A stretch of DNA of 64,000 nt, taken from assembly GCA_040905185.1 (NCBI GenBank), contig JBBDRZ010000007.1, positions 62,001 through 126,000 on the forward strand. The letters run 5' to 3'. This document shows positions 10,758 through 19,462 of this stretch, one piece after another. A model generated the notes under the pieces. The model did no database searches. It was not told the DNA's origin and worked only from the letters and a program-made list of their open reading frames with translations. The translations under genes and the position numbers were made by a program. Every line of letters starts with the position of its first letter. Position 1 is the first letter of the stretch. The stretch is from DASTEQ01 sp040905185. Lineage in GTDB: Bacteria > Chloroflexota > Limnocylindria > QHBO01.

Positions 10758-11875
10758 CGTCTTCGGCCCTCCCGGCCTCGTCGCTTCCGACTCGAGCGGC
10801 GCTGCCCGCCAGCCCTGGCTGGCACGGGAGCTTCGCGCCCATCGGTCGGTGGTGGTGTGGGGCTCTTGGCGGGTCGGGTCATGCCGATGTCACCGGCCTC
10901 GGGGCTCGGTGCCCAGCGCGGCTGCCAGCCGAAGAGCGGGAAGAGGTTGCCCCAGCCCATGATCAGGAACTGCTGGATGATCAGGTAGGCGGTGTACACG
11001 CCCCAGTACAGGACCAGGCCGCTGGGGAAGATGCCGCCCCAGACCACGGTCATGATCGGGAACAGGTAGGTCATGGTCTGGGTGGTGGCCGCGGTCGGGT
11101 CGTCGCTGCCGGCCCGAGCCGAGGTCATGCGGACCTGGATGAATTGCAGGATGCCCGCGATGATGGCGATGCCGGAAATGGCGAAGCCGCCGAACAGGAA
11201 GACCGAGAAGGCGTGGTCAATCGTGCCCAGATTCAGCGACACCCCGGTGAAGGGGTTGGTGAGCCACTCGATGACCGTGTCCACCGGCGCATCGAGCTTC
11301 AACGGGGTGATGAGCTGGCAGTTCAGAGGCAGGAACGAGTGGAAGTCGGATGGAATCCCGCACGACCCGTCGAATGGGATGTGGTATTGGTCGTTGCCAA
11401 GGGACTCGATCGCCGGGTTGGCGGCCAGGAAGGCGTCGAAGCTGGCCCGCTGCTCCTCGGATGGGGCATACGTGATGGCGCTCGACGCCCGCGTCAACGC
11501 CTGGTACAGCGCGAACAGGATCGGGAGCTGGAGGAGGAGCGGCAGGCAGCCCCCGAACATGTTCACGCCGTGCTCGCGGTACAGGGCCGCGGTCTCCTCG
11601 CTGATCTTCTTTTGGTTGCCCTTGTGCTTGCGCTGGACCTCGCGGACCAGCGGCTGCATCCGCTGCATCTCCTTCTGGGAGCGGATCTGGCGCACGAACA
11701 GCGGCGCCAGCACGGTCCGGATGAGGATGGTCAAGCCGATGATGGACAGGGCCAGGTCGCTGAAGAGGACGCGGTACAGCCCGACCAGGGCGTTGAAGAG
11801 GGGGAGGAAGATGACGTCCCAGGGCGGGGTGAAGGTCTCGATCCCGAAGAATCCGGCGGCCAGAATCGGTTCCAC
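10754..11875 (-). CDS. yidC: Membrane protein insertase YidC
   Basis: 373 residues, monoderm type without the large Gram-negative periplasmic domain. The conserved block around TM1-TM2 (LTILIRTVLAPLFVRQIRSQKEMQRMQP, shown in part as LTILIRTVLAPLFVRQ) contains the hydrophilic-groove arginine. A roughly 90-residue extracytoplasmic insertion separates TM2 from TM3, longer than usual. The C-terminal tail is Pro-rich then strongly basic (RSSRKRRGREGRRR), which probably contacts ribosomes. YidC inserts and folds small membrane proteins with or without SecYEG. Confidence 0.93.
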   Translation of the reverse strand: MEPILAAGFFGIETFTPPWDVIFLPLFNALVGLYRVLFSDLALSIIGLTILIRTVLAPLFVRQIRSQKEMQRMQPLVREVQRKHKGNQKKISEETAALYREHGVNMFGGCLPLLLQLPILFALYQALTRASSAITYAPSEEQRASFDAFLAANPAIESLGNDQYHIPFDGSCGIPSDFHSFLPLNCQLITPLKLDAPVDTVIEWLTNPFTGVSLNLGTIDHAFSVFLFGGFAISGIAIIAGILQFIQVRMTSARAGSDDPTAATTQTMTYLFPIMTVVWGGIFPSGLVLYWGVYTAYLIIQQFLIMGWGNLFPLFGWQPRWAPSPEAGDIGMTRPAKSPTPPPTDGREAPVPARAGGQRRSSRKRRGREGRRR

Positions 11876-11885
11876 GCGGCGTTCC

Positions 11886-12092
11886 CTAGCGGACCGGGTC
11901 GTAGCCGCCGGGATGGAACGGATGACAGCGCGCGACGCGCTGGACGCCCATCCACGACCCGCGGAAGAACCCGTAGCGCTCGATGGCCTGGTAGGTGTAG
12001 GCCGAGCAGGTCGGCGTATACCGGCAGGTCGGCGGCATCCAGAACGTGAGCCGCTGGTAAGCCCGGATGAGGCCCAACCCGATCAGCCGCAC
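11886..12092 (-). CDS. yidD: Membrane protein insertion efficiency factor YidD
   Basis: 68 residues starting at GTG. The family signature is present: IRAYQRLTF, then CRYTPTCSAYTYQAIERYG and GVQRVARCHPFHPGGYDPVR. YidD is a small amphipathic protein that assists YidC-dependent insertion. Its place between rnpA and yidC is the standard one. Confidence 0.95.
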   Translation of the reverse strand: MRLIGLGLIRAYQRLTFWMPPTCRYTPTCSAYTYQAIERYGFFRGSWMGVQRVARCHPFHPGGYDPVR

Positions 12093-12096
12093 GCGG

Positions 12097-12435
12097 TCAT
12101 GCTCCGGTCACCCCGGCGCGCGCGAGCAGCGTGTCGAGGGCAGCCCCCAACTCCGCGAACGTCGCGCGTCGAGCGTCAGGTTTCGTGATCACCAGCAGGT
12201 CCCAGCCCGCTCCCATCTCGCCATAGCGCGCCCGGACCAGCTCACGCACGCGGCGTCGTACCCGATTCCGTTCCACCGCCCCGCCCAAGGTGGCCGGGGT
12301 TGCCAGGCCGATCCGGGTGATCGGCTCGTCGGTTCGCCGGGCCCGCAGGACCAGCAGCCGGGTGGCGCTGACGGTTCCAGATCGCGTCACCGCTTCGAAA
12401 TCGGCTCGGCGACGGAGCGTCGGATAGGCCGGCAC
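12097..12435 (-). CDS. rnpA: Ribonuclease P protein component
   Basis: 112 residues. RnpA binds the catalytic RNA and helps cleave tRNA 5' leaders. Seen: N-terminal LRRRADFEAVTRSG and the RNA-binding block GAVERNRVRRRVRELVRARYG. The start lies 18 bp downstream of the rpmH stop. Confidence 0.95.
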   Translation of the reverse strand: MPAYPTLRRRADFEAVTRSGTVSATRLLVLRARRTDEPITRIGLATPATLGGAVERNRVRRRVRELVRARYGEMGAGWDLLVITKPDARRATFAELGAALDTLLARAGVTGA

Positions 12436-12453
12436 GGCTTCGGGTCCGGGAGG

Positions 12454-12588
12454 TCAGGCGCTCAGCCGGTTGCGCCCCCTCGCCCGACGGCGGGAAAGCA
12501 CGCGGCGACCGCCCTTGGAAGCCATGCGAGCCCGAAAGCCGTGATTCCGCTTCCGGGCGCGCTTCTTGGGCTGGTAGGTCCGTTTCAT
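12454..12588 (-). CDS. rpmH: 50S ribosomal protein bL34
   Basis: 44 residues, MKRTYQPKKRARKRNHGFR at the start and RGRNRLSA at the end, i.e. a full-length L34. It opens the rpmH-rnpA-yidD-yidC-jag operon, divergent from dnaA, as in many bacteria. Confidence 0.97.
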   Translation of the reverse strand: MKRTYQPKKRARKRNHGFRARMASKGGRRVLSRRRARGRNRLSA

Positions 12589-12646
12589 CGTGGCGTGCTC
12601 ACCCTCTGTTCAACCAGAGCGTCGCAGGGCCGCCGAACATGGGCAA

Positions 12647-12665
12647 GGCTGGCGTTTCGCCAGCC
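12647..12665 (-). other. Hairpin in the rpmH 5' leader
   Basis: GGCTGGCG / CGCCAGCC, an 8-bp perfect stem with a TTT loop, lies in the roughly 110-nt predicted 5' UTR of rpmH. It may act in translation or processing; no U-tract follows on the minus strand. Confidence 0.35.
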
Positions 12666-12705
12666 TCATCGGTGCGTCGTTGACGGTCTGCGTCGCGTGG
12701 CGGCG

Positions 12706-12736
12706 ATTCTAGCCTACCCTCGTCGCGGGGTGTCAA
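12706..12736 (-). promoter_or_regulatory. Promoter of the rpmH operon
   Basis: On the minus strand TTGACA (12731-12736), 19-bp spacer, TAGAAT (12706-12711). The spacer is long but both hexamers are good. Confidence 0.5.
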
Positions 12737-12767
12737 ACCCCGGCCGGGGCCAACTGGCTGCGAAGCA

Positions 12768-12796
12768 TTGCCCGGGCTAGCGGCGGGCGCTACACT
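12768..12796 (+). promoter_or_regulatory. Promoter of dnaA
   Basis: TTGCCC (12768-12773), 17-bp spacer, TACACT (12791-12796). This gives a leader of about 115 nt. The remaining 12589-12916 gap holds only this, the rpmH promoter and the hairpin; I saw no close DnaA-box match in it. Confidence 0.5.
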
Positions 12797-12916
12797 ACGC
12801 CGACCCCCGGAGCCAGACGCCCGCCAAACGGGCCGTGCCCGCCCCGGAGGAGCACCAGAATCTCGGATTTCGCCCGGTCCGTGGCTCCCCGCGGCCGGCC
12901 TGGAGGCGTCTGTCGA

Positions 12917-14257
12917 ATGGATGCGAAACAGGTGTGGCGCGCCGTCCTCGGCGAGCTGCAGGTCAGTCTTTCGGCCGCCAACTTTGAAACCTGGCTGAAG
13001 GACACCTCGCTCGAGGAGATCGACGAGCACCTGTTCCGCATCTCGGCGCCCAACGGGTTCACCCGGGACTGGCTGGACAACCGATATCGGACCCTGGTCA
13101 GCCAGACTCTGGCCCGGGTGGTCGGTCGGTCGGTGCGGGTCGAGTTCGTGGTGGCCGACGCCCCCGGCCCTGCCCCGGAGCAGTCGAGTGATGAGCTGAC
13201 GCCGGTCCCGGTCTCGACGCCCAGCGGGAATGCGGTCAACCTCAACGGGCGGTACACGTTCGGGAACTTCATCGTCGGCAGTGCCAACCGGCTGGCGCAT
13301 GCCGCTGCCCTGTCGGTGGCCGAGCGGCCCGGCCACGCCTACAACCCCCTGTTCCTGTACGGCGGGGTCGGCCTGGGCAAGACCCACCTGATGCACGCCA
13401 TCGGGCACGCGGTGGCGGCCAAGTTTCCGCGCAAGCGGATCCTGTACGCGACCAGCGAGAAGTTCACCAACGACTTCATCAACTCCATCCGCGAGCAGAA
13501 GATGGAGGACTTCCGGGGCCGATATCGGCGCATCGACGTCCTGCTCATCGACGACATCCAGTTCATCGCCGAGCGCGAGCGGACCCAGGAGGAGTTCTTC
13601 CATACCTTCAACGCCATCCACGAGATCGGCAAGCAGATCGTCCTCAGCTCGGATCGGCCGCCCAAGGCCATCACCACCCTGGAGGAGCGGCTTCGCTCGC
13701 GGTTCGAGATGGGGCTCCTCGCCGACCTGACCCCGCCCGATCTGGAGACCCGGATCGCCATCCTGCGATCGAAGGCCGAGGACCAGCTGCACCTGATTCC
13801 GCCGGAGGTCATCGAGTTCATCGCGCGCAAGGTGGTGAGCAACGTCCGTGAGCTGGAGGGCGCCCTGAACCGGGTCCTGGCCTATGCCTCCATGAGCGGT
13901 GCACCGATCAACATCGAGCTGGCGTCGGCGGTGCTCAGCAATGTCATGTACAACCCACGCAAGCGGTCCATCACGCCGCAGCGCATCGTGCGCGTGGTGG
14001 CGGACTACTACGGCGTGAACCTCGATCAGCTGCGCAGCAGCAAGCGGGAGAAGGCGATCGTCGTCCCGCGCCAGATCGCGATGTACCTGATCCGGGAGGA
14101 GACCGATATCTCGCTCCTGCGGATCGGCGCCGAGCTCGGCGGCCGCGACCATTCAACCGTGCTGCACGCGTGCGACAAGATCAACCGCGAGATGGCGGAG
14201 AACGACGAGCTGCGCCGTGAGATCAGCGCCGTGCGGGAGATGATCTACTCGGAGTGA
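12917..14257 (+). CDS. dnaA: Chromosomal replication initiator DnaA
   Basis: 446 residues from ATG 12917, chosen because GGAGGCG sits 7 nt upstream; an upstream GTG in frame lacks this. Domain I (about 1-75, KQVWRAVLGELQVSLSAANFETWLKD), a short domain II, AAA+ domain III with Walker A YGGVGLGKTH (about 148), Walker B VLLIDDIQF, arginine finger region LEERLRSRFEMGL, and domain IV with the DNA-binding signature GRDHSTVLHACDKI. It opens dnaA-dnaN-recF-dciA. Confidence 0.97.
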   Translation: MDAKQVWRAVLGELQVSLSAANFETWLKDTSLEEIDEHLFRISAPNGFTRDWLDNRYRTLVSQTLARVVGRSVRVEFVVADAPGPAPEQSSDELTPVPVSTPSGNAVNLNGRYTFGNFIVGSANRLAHAAALSVAERPGHAYNPLFLYGGVGLGKTHLMHAIGHAVAAKFPRKRILYATSEKFTNDFINSIREQKMEDFRGRYRRIDVLLIDDIQFIAERERTQEEFFHTFNAIHEIGKQIVLSSDRPPKAITTLEERLRSRFEMGLLADLTPPDLETRIAILRSKAEDQLHLIPPEVIEFIARKVVSNVRELEGALNRVLAYASMSGAPINIELASAVLSNVMYNPRKRSITPQRIVRVVADYYGVNLDQLRSSKREKAIVVPRQIAMYLIREETDISLLRIGAELGGRDHSTVLHACDKINREMAENDELRREISAVREMIYSE

Positions 14258-14526
14258 GGTGGTGGACAACCGGCCTGGGGCTGGGGACAGGCGGGGGAGC
14301 GCGAGCCGGCCGCAGTTGACGCTCCGCGGTGGAGGCCAAGGGCTTGTCAGCCGGCCATCGACGAATCCGGCTGGCCTGCCAACCGCGCATCCCCGGGCTG
14401 CCAACACGCGCCGGACGGCCTCCCGAAACCAGATGGCGCGAATGTCCACATCATCCACACCCCTACTACCAGAGACGACGATTCAAAGACTCTATGCTTC
14501 AGGGGAACCGTAGTGAGACGCATTTC
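14258..14526. other. dnaA-dnaN intergenic region, candidate oriC
   Basis: Three DnaA-box-like 9-mers: ATGTCCACA (14442-14450) directly abutting TCATCCACA (14451-14459, one mismatch to TTATCCACA), and GGTGGACAA (14261-14269, reverse strand, 7 of 9). The stretch from 14479 (TTCAAAGACTCTATGCTTC) is the most AT-rich part and could be an unwinding site or the dnaN promoter (TATGCT at 14493-14498). The box number is low for a complete origin. Confidence 0.4.
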
Positions 14527-15663
14527 ATGAACCTCTCTGTCATGCAGGAGAACCTTGCCCGGGGTCTCGGCATCGTCAGCCGGGCAGTGGCCAGCCGGGC
14601 CACCCTGCCGGTCCTGGCCAACGTCCTGCTCCGCACGGAAGATGGCGGGCTCAAGCTCACCGCCACCAACCTGGAGATCGGCATCACCTGCTGGGTAGCG
14701 GCGAAGGTCGAGGACCCCGGCGAGATCACCATCCCGGCGCGCCTCCTGACCGACCTGGTCGGGTCGTTGCCGCCCCAGCGCATCGACCTGGAGCTTTCAG
14801 CCAAAGACCGTAGCCTGAAGGTCACGTGTGGGGGAAGCCGCGCCTCGATCAAGGGCATCGAGGCCGACGAGTTCCCCGTGGTCGGAGCGATCGGCGAGGC
14901 GGCGCTCACCGCCGTCGACGCGCGGGTCCTGCGCGAGGCCCTGGGTGAGGTCGTGTTCGCGGCAGCGAGCGACGAATCGCGACCCATCCTGACCGGTGTC
15001 CTGACCCGGCTGGAGGGCGACACGATGACCCTGGCCGCGGCCGACAACTACCGGATCGCGGTCCGCAGCCTGGTCCTGGCCCGCCCGGTCAGCGTCGAAA
15101 CCACGATCGTGGTGCCCGGGCGCAGCTATGCCGAGCTGGTGCGTGTCCTCCCCGACGCCGAGGCGCCGGTCGAGATCACCATCACCCCCAACCGCAGCCA
15201 GGTGCTGTTCCACGTCGAGGGGATCGACCTGGTCAGCCGCCTGATCGAGGGCCAGTTCCCGAACTACGAGCCGGTTGTCCCGCGCAAGGACGCGTGGACC
15301 TCACGCGCCACCGTCGACCGCGAGGCGTTCCTGGCCGGCACCCGCCGCGCGAGCTTCTTCGCTCGCGACTCGGCCAACATCATCAAGGTCGAAGTCGGCG
15401 GCGAGGACGGCGAGGCGCCCGGCGTCACCATCAGCGCTCACGCGGTCGACATCGGCGACAACGCGGACACGCTCGAAGCCACCGTGGAGGGCACGCCCAC
15501 CACCATCGCCTTCAACGCCCGCTACCTGACCGATGTCCTCGGCGCCCTGGGCGCCGAGGAGGCCATCCTCGAGCTCTCCGGCCCGTTGGCCCCCGGCGTC
15601 ATCCGTGGGGTCGGCAAGGACGACTACGTCCACGTCATCATGCCGGTGCGCACCGCCTCCTGA
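14527..15663 (+). CDS. dnaN: DNA polymerase III beta subunit (sliding clamp)
   Basis: 378 residues from ATG 14527 (MNLSVMQENLARGLGIVSRAV), which matches the usual N-terminus. The three-domain beta-clamp fold is evident from repeated patterns, including AASDESRPILTGVL in domain 2 and the C-terminal VIMPVRTA, where polymerases and clamp loaders bind (canonical MPMRL-like end). The clamp encircles DNA and tethers the replicase. Confidence 0.96.
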   Translation: MNLSVMQENLARGLGIVSRAVASRATLPVLANVLLRTEDGGLKLTATNLEIGITCWVAAKVEDPGEITIPARLLTDLVGSLPPQRIDLELSAKDRSLKVTCGGSRASIKGIEADEFPVVGAIGEAALTAVDARVLREALGEVVFAAASDESRPILTGVLTRLEGDTMTLAAADNYRIAVRSLVLARPVSVETTIVVPGRSYAELVRVLPDAEAPVEITITPNRSQVLFHVEGIDLVSRLIEGQFPNYEPVVPRKDAWTSRATVDREAFLAGTRRASFFARDSANIIKVEVGGEDGEAPGVTISAHAVDIGDNADTLEATVEGTPTTIAFNARYLTDVLGALGAEEAILELSGPLAPGVIRGVGKDDYVHVIMPVRTAS

Positions 15664-15669
15664 TGTGAT

Positions 15670-16860
15670 GTGCGTCTCGCTCGTCTCCTGCTCGACCACT
15701 ACCGGAGCTATGCCTCCGCCGAGCTGGAGCCCGACCCGGGGCTGACCGTCATCGCCGGCCCCAACGGAGCCGGCAAGACCAACCTGCTGGAGTCGGTGTG
15801 GGTCACCGTCTCAGGCCGATCCCACCGGCCCGCAGCCGACGCCGACCTGGTCACGCATGGCGCTCCGCTGGCTCGCGTCCGTCTCGACCTGGCGCCCGTC
15901 ACCGGGGGCGACGCCACTGAACAGGTCGAGCTGGTGCTCCCCGGGGTGGAGCCGCCGCCCGGCCTCCGGCGCCGCTTGACCGTCAACGGGGTGTCGCGCC
16001 GCCAGGCGTCGCTCGCCGATACGGTGCGCGCGGTTCTGTTCCGCCCCGAGGAGATGCTGCTCCTGGTGGGCTCGCCTTCGGAGCGGCGCCGCTTCCTGGA
16101 CGCCATCCTGGCCCAGCGCTCGAGGGGGACGGCACGCGACCTGCTGGACCTGGCCCGGGTGCTTGCCCAGCGCAACGCGCTCTTGCGGGCCATCCGGGCC
16201 GAGGAAGCGGACCCCGCCGAGCTGGCCGTCTGGGACGAGCAGCTGGCGCAGATCGGCGGCCGGGTGACGGCCGCGCGCGTGGACCTGGTCTCCGACCTGG
16301 CGATGCGCATCGGCCCGCTTCACGATGCGGTGGCGCCTGCTGATGAGCTGGACGACCGGGTCGGGCTGACATACGCCGACGCGCTGAAAGATGCCTGGCC
16401 CGGTCGCGAGGCGGCCCGCACCGATCCGGGCCAGGCCGACCCGCTGGTCCTCGCCCAGGCCATCCGACGCCGGTTGGAGGACGTCCGCCAGAAGGAGATC
16501 TGGAACGGGGTGTCGCTGGTGGGCCCCCAGCGCGACGACCTGGCGGTCACCCTGGGCGGCCTGCCGGTGGCGGCCCACGCCAGCCGCGGCCAGCAACGGA
16601 CGATCATCGTGGCGCTCAAGCTGGCGGAGACCGATCTGCTGGCGGAGAGCGGCGGACCGTCGCCCATCGTGCTCCTCGACGACGTGTTCAGCGAGCTGGA
16701 CCCGGAACGGTCGGCGCGGGGACTCGACCTGCTGCGGCAACGGGGCCAGGTCCTGGTCACCATCACCGATCCGGCCCTGCTGCCCGCCCGCCACCGGCAC
16801 CGCGTGCCCATCTGGAGCGTGGGCGAGGGCCGGCTGGCACGCACCTCCCGGGTGGCGTGA
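15670..16860 (+). CDS. recF: DNA replication and repair protein RecF
   Basis: 396 residues, GTG start six bases after dnaN. RecF is an SMC-like ABC ATPase that helps load RecA at gaps. Seen: LARLLLDHYRSYASAELEPD, Walker A GPNGAGKTN, the signature region SRGQQRTIIVALKLAE, and Walker B IVLLDDVFSELDPERS. Length and neighbourhood are typical. Confidence 0.95.
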   Translation: MRLARLLLDHYRSYASAELEPDPGLTVIAGPNGAGKTNLLESVWVTVSGRSHRPAADADLVTHGAPLARVRLDLAPVTGGDATEQVELVLPGVEPPPGLRRRLTVNGVSRRQASLADTVRAVLFRPEEMLLLVGSPSERRRFLDAILAQRSRGTARDLLDLARVLAQRNALLRAIRAEEADPAELAVWDEQLAQIGGRVTAARVDLVSDLAMRIGPLHDAVAPADELDDRVGLTYADALKDAWPGREAARTDPGQADPLVLAQAIRRRLEDVRQKEIWNGVSLVGPQRDDLAVTLGGLPVAAHASRGQQRTIIVALKLAETDLLAESGGPSPIVLLDDVFSELDPERSARGLDLLRQRGQVLVTITDPALLPARHRHRVPIWSVGEGRLARTSRVA

Positions 16861-16870
16861 GGACGGCCGC

Positions 16871-17230
16871 ATGAGCAGACGGCCGACGACCGAGGAAGCG
16901 GTGAGCGCCGTCCAGCGCGCGCTCCTCCAGTGCGTGGGGCCCGGCGCCGCGGAGCAGCTGGCCCTGGCCCAGGCCCGTCTGGCGTGGCTTGAGGCCGTGG
17001 CCGAGGCCGGACTCACGCCCCACGGGATGTGGAGCCGCCTGGTCAGCGTGAACAACGGAGTGGCTACCGTCGTGACCCCCGAGCCGATCCTGGCCGCCGA
17101 GCTCAAGCTGCGCGGCGATCGCCTGGCCCAGGCCGTCAACGAACGCCAGCGCGGCCGCCCCGGCGCCCTGTACCGGCTGCGCAGCCTGGCCGTGGTGGTC
17201 CGCCCGGGGGCGACCGAGGGCCCGTCGTGA
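16871..17230 (+). CDS. DUF721 protein, DciA-like replicative helicase operator
   Basis: 119 residues. The central block LAQARLAWLEAVAEAGLTPHGMW and the following VNNGVATVVTPEPILAAEL fit the DUF721/DciA KH-like domain, which in bacteria lacking DnaC/DnaI helps load DnaB. Position right after recF is where actinobacteria carry their DUF721 gene. Only the C-terminal part of the domain is weakly conserved, so the exact function is inferred. The stop overlaps the next start (GTGA). Confidence 0.7.
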   Translation: MSRRPTTEEAVSAVQRALLQCVGPGAAEQLALAQARLAWLEAVAEAGLTPHGMWSRLVSVNNGVATVVTPEPILAAELKLRGDRLAQAVNERQRGRPGALYRLRSLAVVVRPGATEGPS

Positions 17231-19443
17231 GCCAGCGCCTGGCGACCCGGTTCGGCCTCGTCCCCGAGGCGGAGCGCGCGCCGGACGCGACCGACCTGGT
17301 CCGGGTCAACGAGCCGACGGTGGGGGCCCCGGTCCGGACCAAGGGCAGCCTCTACCTGCTGGCCCAGCTGACGGAGGCCGGGGCCGGCACGGTGCGGGCC
17401 GCCCAGCAGACGCTGGAGGCGATCGAGCACGACTACTACTACGACCTGTCGGCCGGTCCGCTCGACACCCTGGCCCGCGCCGTGGCCCAGGCCAACCGGC
17501 GCCTCTACCACGCCCGCGGACGGGTGGGCCTGACCCGGGGAGCGCGGATCAGCGTGGTCGGGGTCGCCATCCGGGCCGCGGAGCTCCACGTGGCCAAGAT
17601 CGGCCCCGCCGGCGCGATCATCGTGCGCGGCCAGCGCATCTACGAGCTGCCACCACCCCTGCCGGCGGGCGATGACCTCGACTCCGGCCGGCTGGTCGCC
17701 GACTCGCTGGGGGAGGCGCTCGAGATCGAGCCGGTGACCTGGTCCGGCGCGCTGGCGGGCGGGGATCGCGTGGCGCTGGTCAGTCGCAACCTGGCCGAGG
17801 TGGTCGGGGCCGAGGACACGCGGCAGGCGTTGCTGGACCTGCGGCCCGCGGCCGCCGCGCAACACATGCATCGCCTGTTCATGGATCGTGGCGGCTCGGG
17901 CTCCGACGGCCTGATCACGATCGAGCTGACCGCGATCGGCCTCACCGCGACCACCCATCGGCTCGAGCCGGTCCGACCGGCAGACCCGCTGGCGGGGCTT
18001 CCGGACCGCAGCCCGGTGCCGGGCGCCGATGCAGTCGGGGGAGCCATCCGACGCGCGGACCAGGCCGTGGATCACGCGCAGTCGCGGCTCGGCGGCTCGG
18101 TAGACCTGTTCATCGGGCGCCTGATGGCCCTCATGCCCCGACGTCGGGTGGACTACCCGCGGCGGGTGGTGCGCACCGAGGCCCTCGAGGCGCGGCGCCG
18201 GTGGCGTCTGGGGGCGCTCGGCATGGTGGCGGTCGCCGTCCTGGTGGCCGCCGGCGTCACCGTGGCCAGCTATCCGTCGCTGGATCCGACGCAGGCCATC
18301 CCGCGCCTGACGGTGGCCCGCGAGGCCGTCGCCGAGGCTCACGAGCTGATCGCCGCCGTGGAGGACCGGATTGACGGCCAGGATCTGGTGGAGCGCGACC
18401 CGGAGCAGGCCAGGGATCTCCTGGCCAACGCCGAGCGAGCCCTCGACCGGGCCGAGGGGGTCGGGGTGTCGGAATCGGCGCTCGAACCGCTCCGCATCCG
18501 GCTGGACGGCCGGCTCGATGCGCTGTACGCCGTGACCCGCATCCGCGAGCTGACGACCGTGGTGGACCTGGCGACGGCGTTCACCGCCATCTCGCCTGAA
18601 CGGATGGTTGCCGCCTCCGATGCGTCGCTGTGGATCACCGACACCGGTCGGGGTCGCGTGGTCCGCGTGGACCCGGCGACCGGCACCTCGGAGGTCGTCT
18701 ACCGGGCCGGTCAGGAGCTGGACGGGGGCGTGGCCGGCGAGCCCTGGCTGCTCGCCACGGCGGCCACCGACGTCGTCATCGTGGACCGCGCGCGCCAGGC
18801 GTGGCGCGCGGACCTGGTTGAGCGCGTCCCGCGCCGGATGCCCCTGGCCGGCATCGAGGACCTGGACCCGGCGAGCCGGCTGCTGACCGCGCTCCAGCAT
18901 CGGCCTCCGCTCGAGATCTTCACCCTGTACGCCGTGGACGACGCCAGCGGCGTGGTCTGGAAGTGGACCCCGCCGGCGGTGATCCCGGTCACCTTCCCCG
19001 ATCCGCCCGAGTCGTTCCTCAGCGGGGCCGCGGACCTCAACCCGGCCGCCGCCCGCGACCTGCGCGCGGATGCCAACCTGTGGCTCCTCCAGCGCGCGAC
19101 CGTGACCCGGGTCAACTTCGGCACGCCGGTCCCGCAGTCGGACTTCTCCCTCGATCCACCGCCGGATGCCGCGGTCCGCGAGCCGTTGGACTACCAGTTC
19201 CTGGACAGCGCCACCATCGGCGACCGCGACCAGTTCTTCGTCTACGACGCCGCCAACGCGCGAATCATCGCCTTCGGGCGCGCCGACGGGGCGTTCCTCG
19301 GGCAATGGTTGGCGCCCCGCCGGGGAGATGCCGCCGGCCTGCTGGACGAGGTCCTCGGGATGGAGGTCCTGTCCACCCCCGACGGCCCGCCGGCGGCCTA
19401 TCTGCTGACCCCGGATCGGGTCGTCCGCGTCGTCCTGGAGTAG
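17227..19443 (+). CDS. PP2C-like pseudophosphatase with TM helix and propeller-like C-terminus
   Basis: 738 residues from GTG 17227. Residues about 10-240 follow a PPM/PP2C pattern (a GSLYLLAQLTEAGAG element, AQANRRLY, TRGARISVVGVAI ... LHVAKIGPAGAIIV, LAGGDRVALVSRNL). All metal-binding aspartates are gone: DGMGG is replaced by LTEAGAG, GDSR by GPAG, SDGL by SRNL. A linker and one TM helix (about 325-350) follow, then a helical stretch and an extracytoplasmic region (about 440-738) with recurrent SLWITDTGRGRVVRVDPATG-type blades, suggesting a beta-propeller. Likely a non-catalytic sensor or scaffold. It overlaps the dciA-like gene, so it is expressed with the replication genes. Confidence 0.65.
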   Translation: MSQRLATRFGLVPEAERAPDATDLVRVNEPTVGAPVRTKGSLYLLAQLTEAGAGTVRAAQQTLEAIEHDYYYDLSAGPLDTLARAVAQANRRLYHARGRVGLTRGARISVVGVAIRAAELHVAKIGPAGAIIVRGQRIYELPPPLPAGDDLDSGRLVADSLGEALEIEPVTWSGALAGGDRVALVSRNLAEVVGAEDTRQALLDLRPAAAAQHMHRLFMDRGGSGSDGLITIELTAIGLTATTHRLEPVRPADPLAGLPDRSPVPGADAVGGAIRRADQAVDHAQSRLGGSVDLFIGRLMALMPRRRVDYPRRVVRTEALEARRRWRLGALGMVAVAVLVAAGVTVASYPSLDPTQAIPRLTVAREAVAEAHELIAAVEDRIDGQDLVERDPEQARDLLANAERALDRAEGVGVSESALEPLRIRLDGRLDALYAVTRIRELTTVVDLATAFTAISPERMVAASDASLWITDTGRGRVVRVDPATGTSEVVYRAGQELDGGVAGEPWLLATAATDVVIVDRARQAWRADLVERVPRRMPLAGIEDLDPASRLLTALQHRPPLEIFTLYAVDDASGVVWKWTPPAVIPVTFPDPPESFLSGAADLNPAAARDLRADANLWLLQRATVTRVNFGTPVPQSDFSLDPPPDAAVREPLDYQFLDSATIGDRDQFFVYDAANARIIAFGRADGAFLGQWLAPRRGDAAGLLDEVLGMEVLSTPDGPPAAYLLTPDRVVRVVLE

Positions 19444-19450
19444 CAGCCAC

Positions 19451-19456
19451 TAGAAT
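19451..19456 (+). promoter_or_regulatory. -10 element, leaderless start
   Basis: TAGAAT ends 6 nt before GTG 19463 and there is no SD, so transcription should begin at or next to the start codon. Confidence 0.45.
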
Positions 19457-19462
19457 CGGGCC

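Noticed and set aside
15811..19305. Open minus-strand frame of more than 1100 codons under recF, dciA and the PP2C-like gene
   Set aside because: Composition is that of an antisense shadow in GC-rich DNA (runs of Arg, His, Gly, Pro); no domain is visible and the plus-strand genes are well supported.
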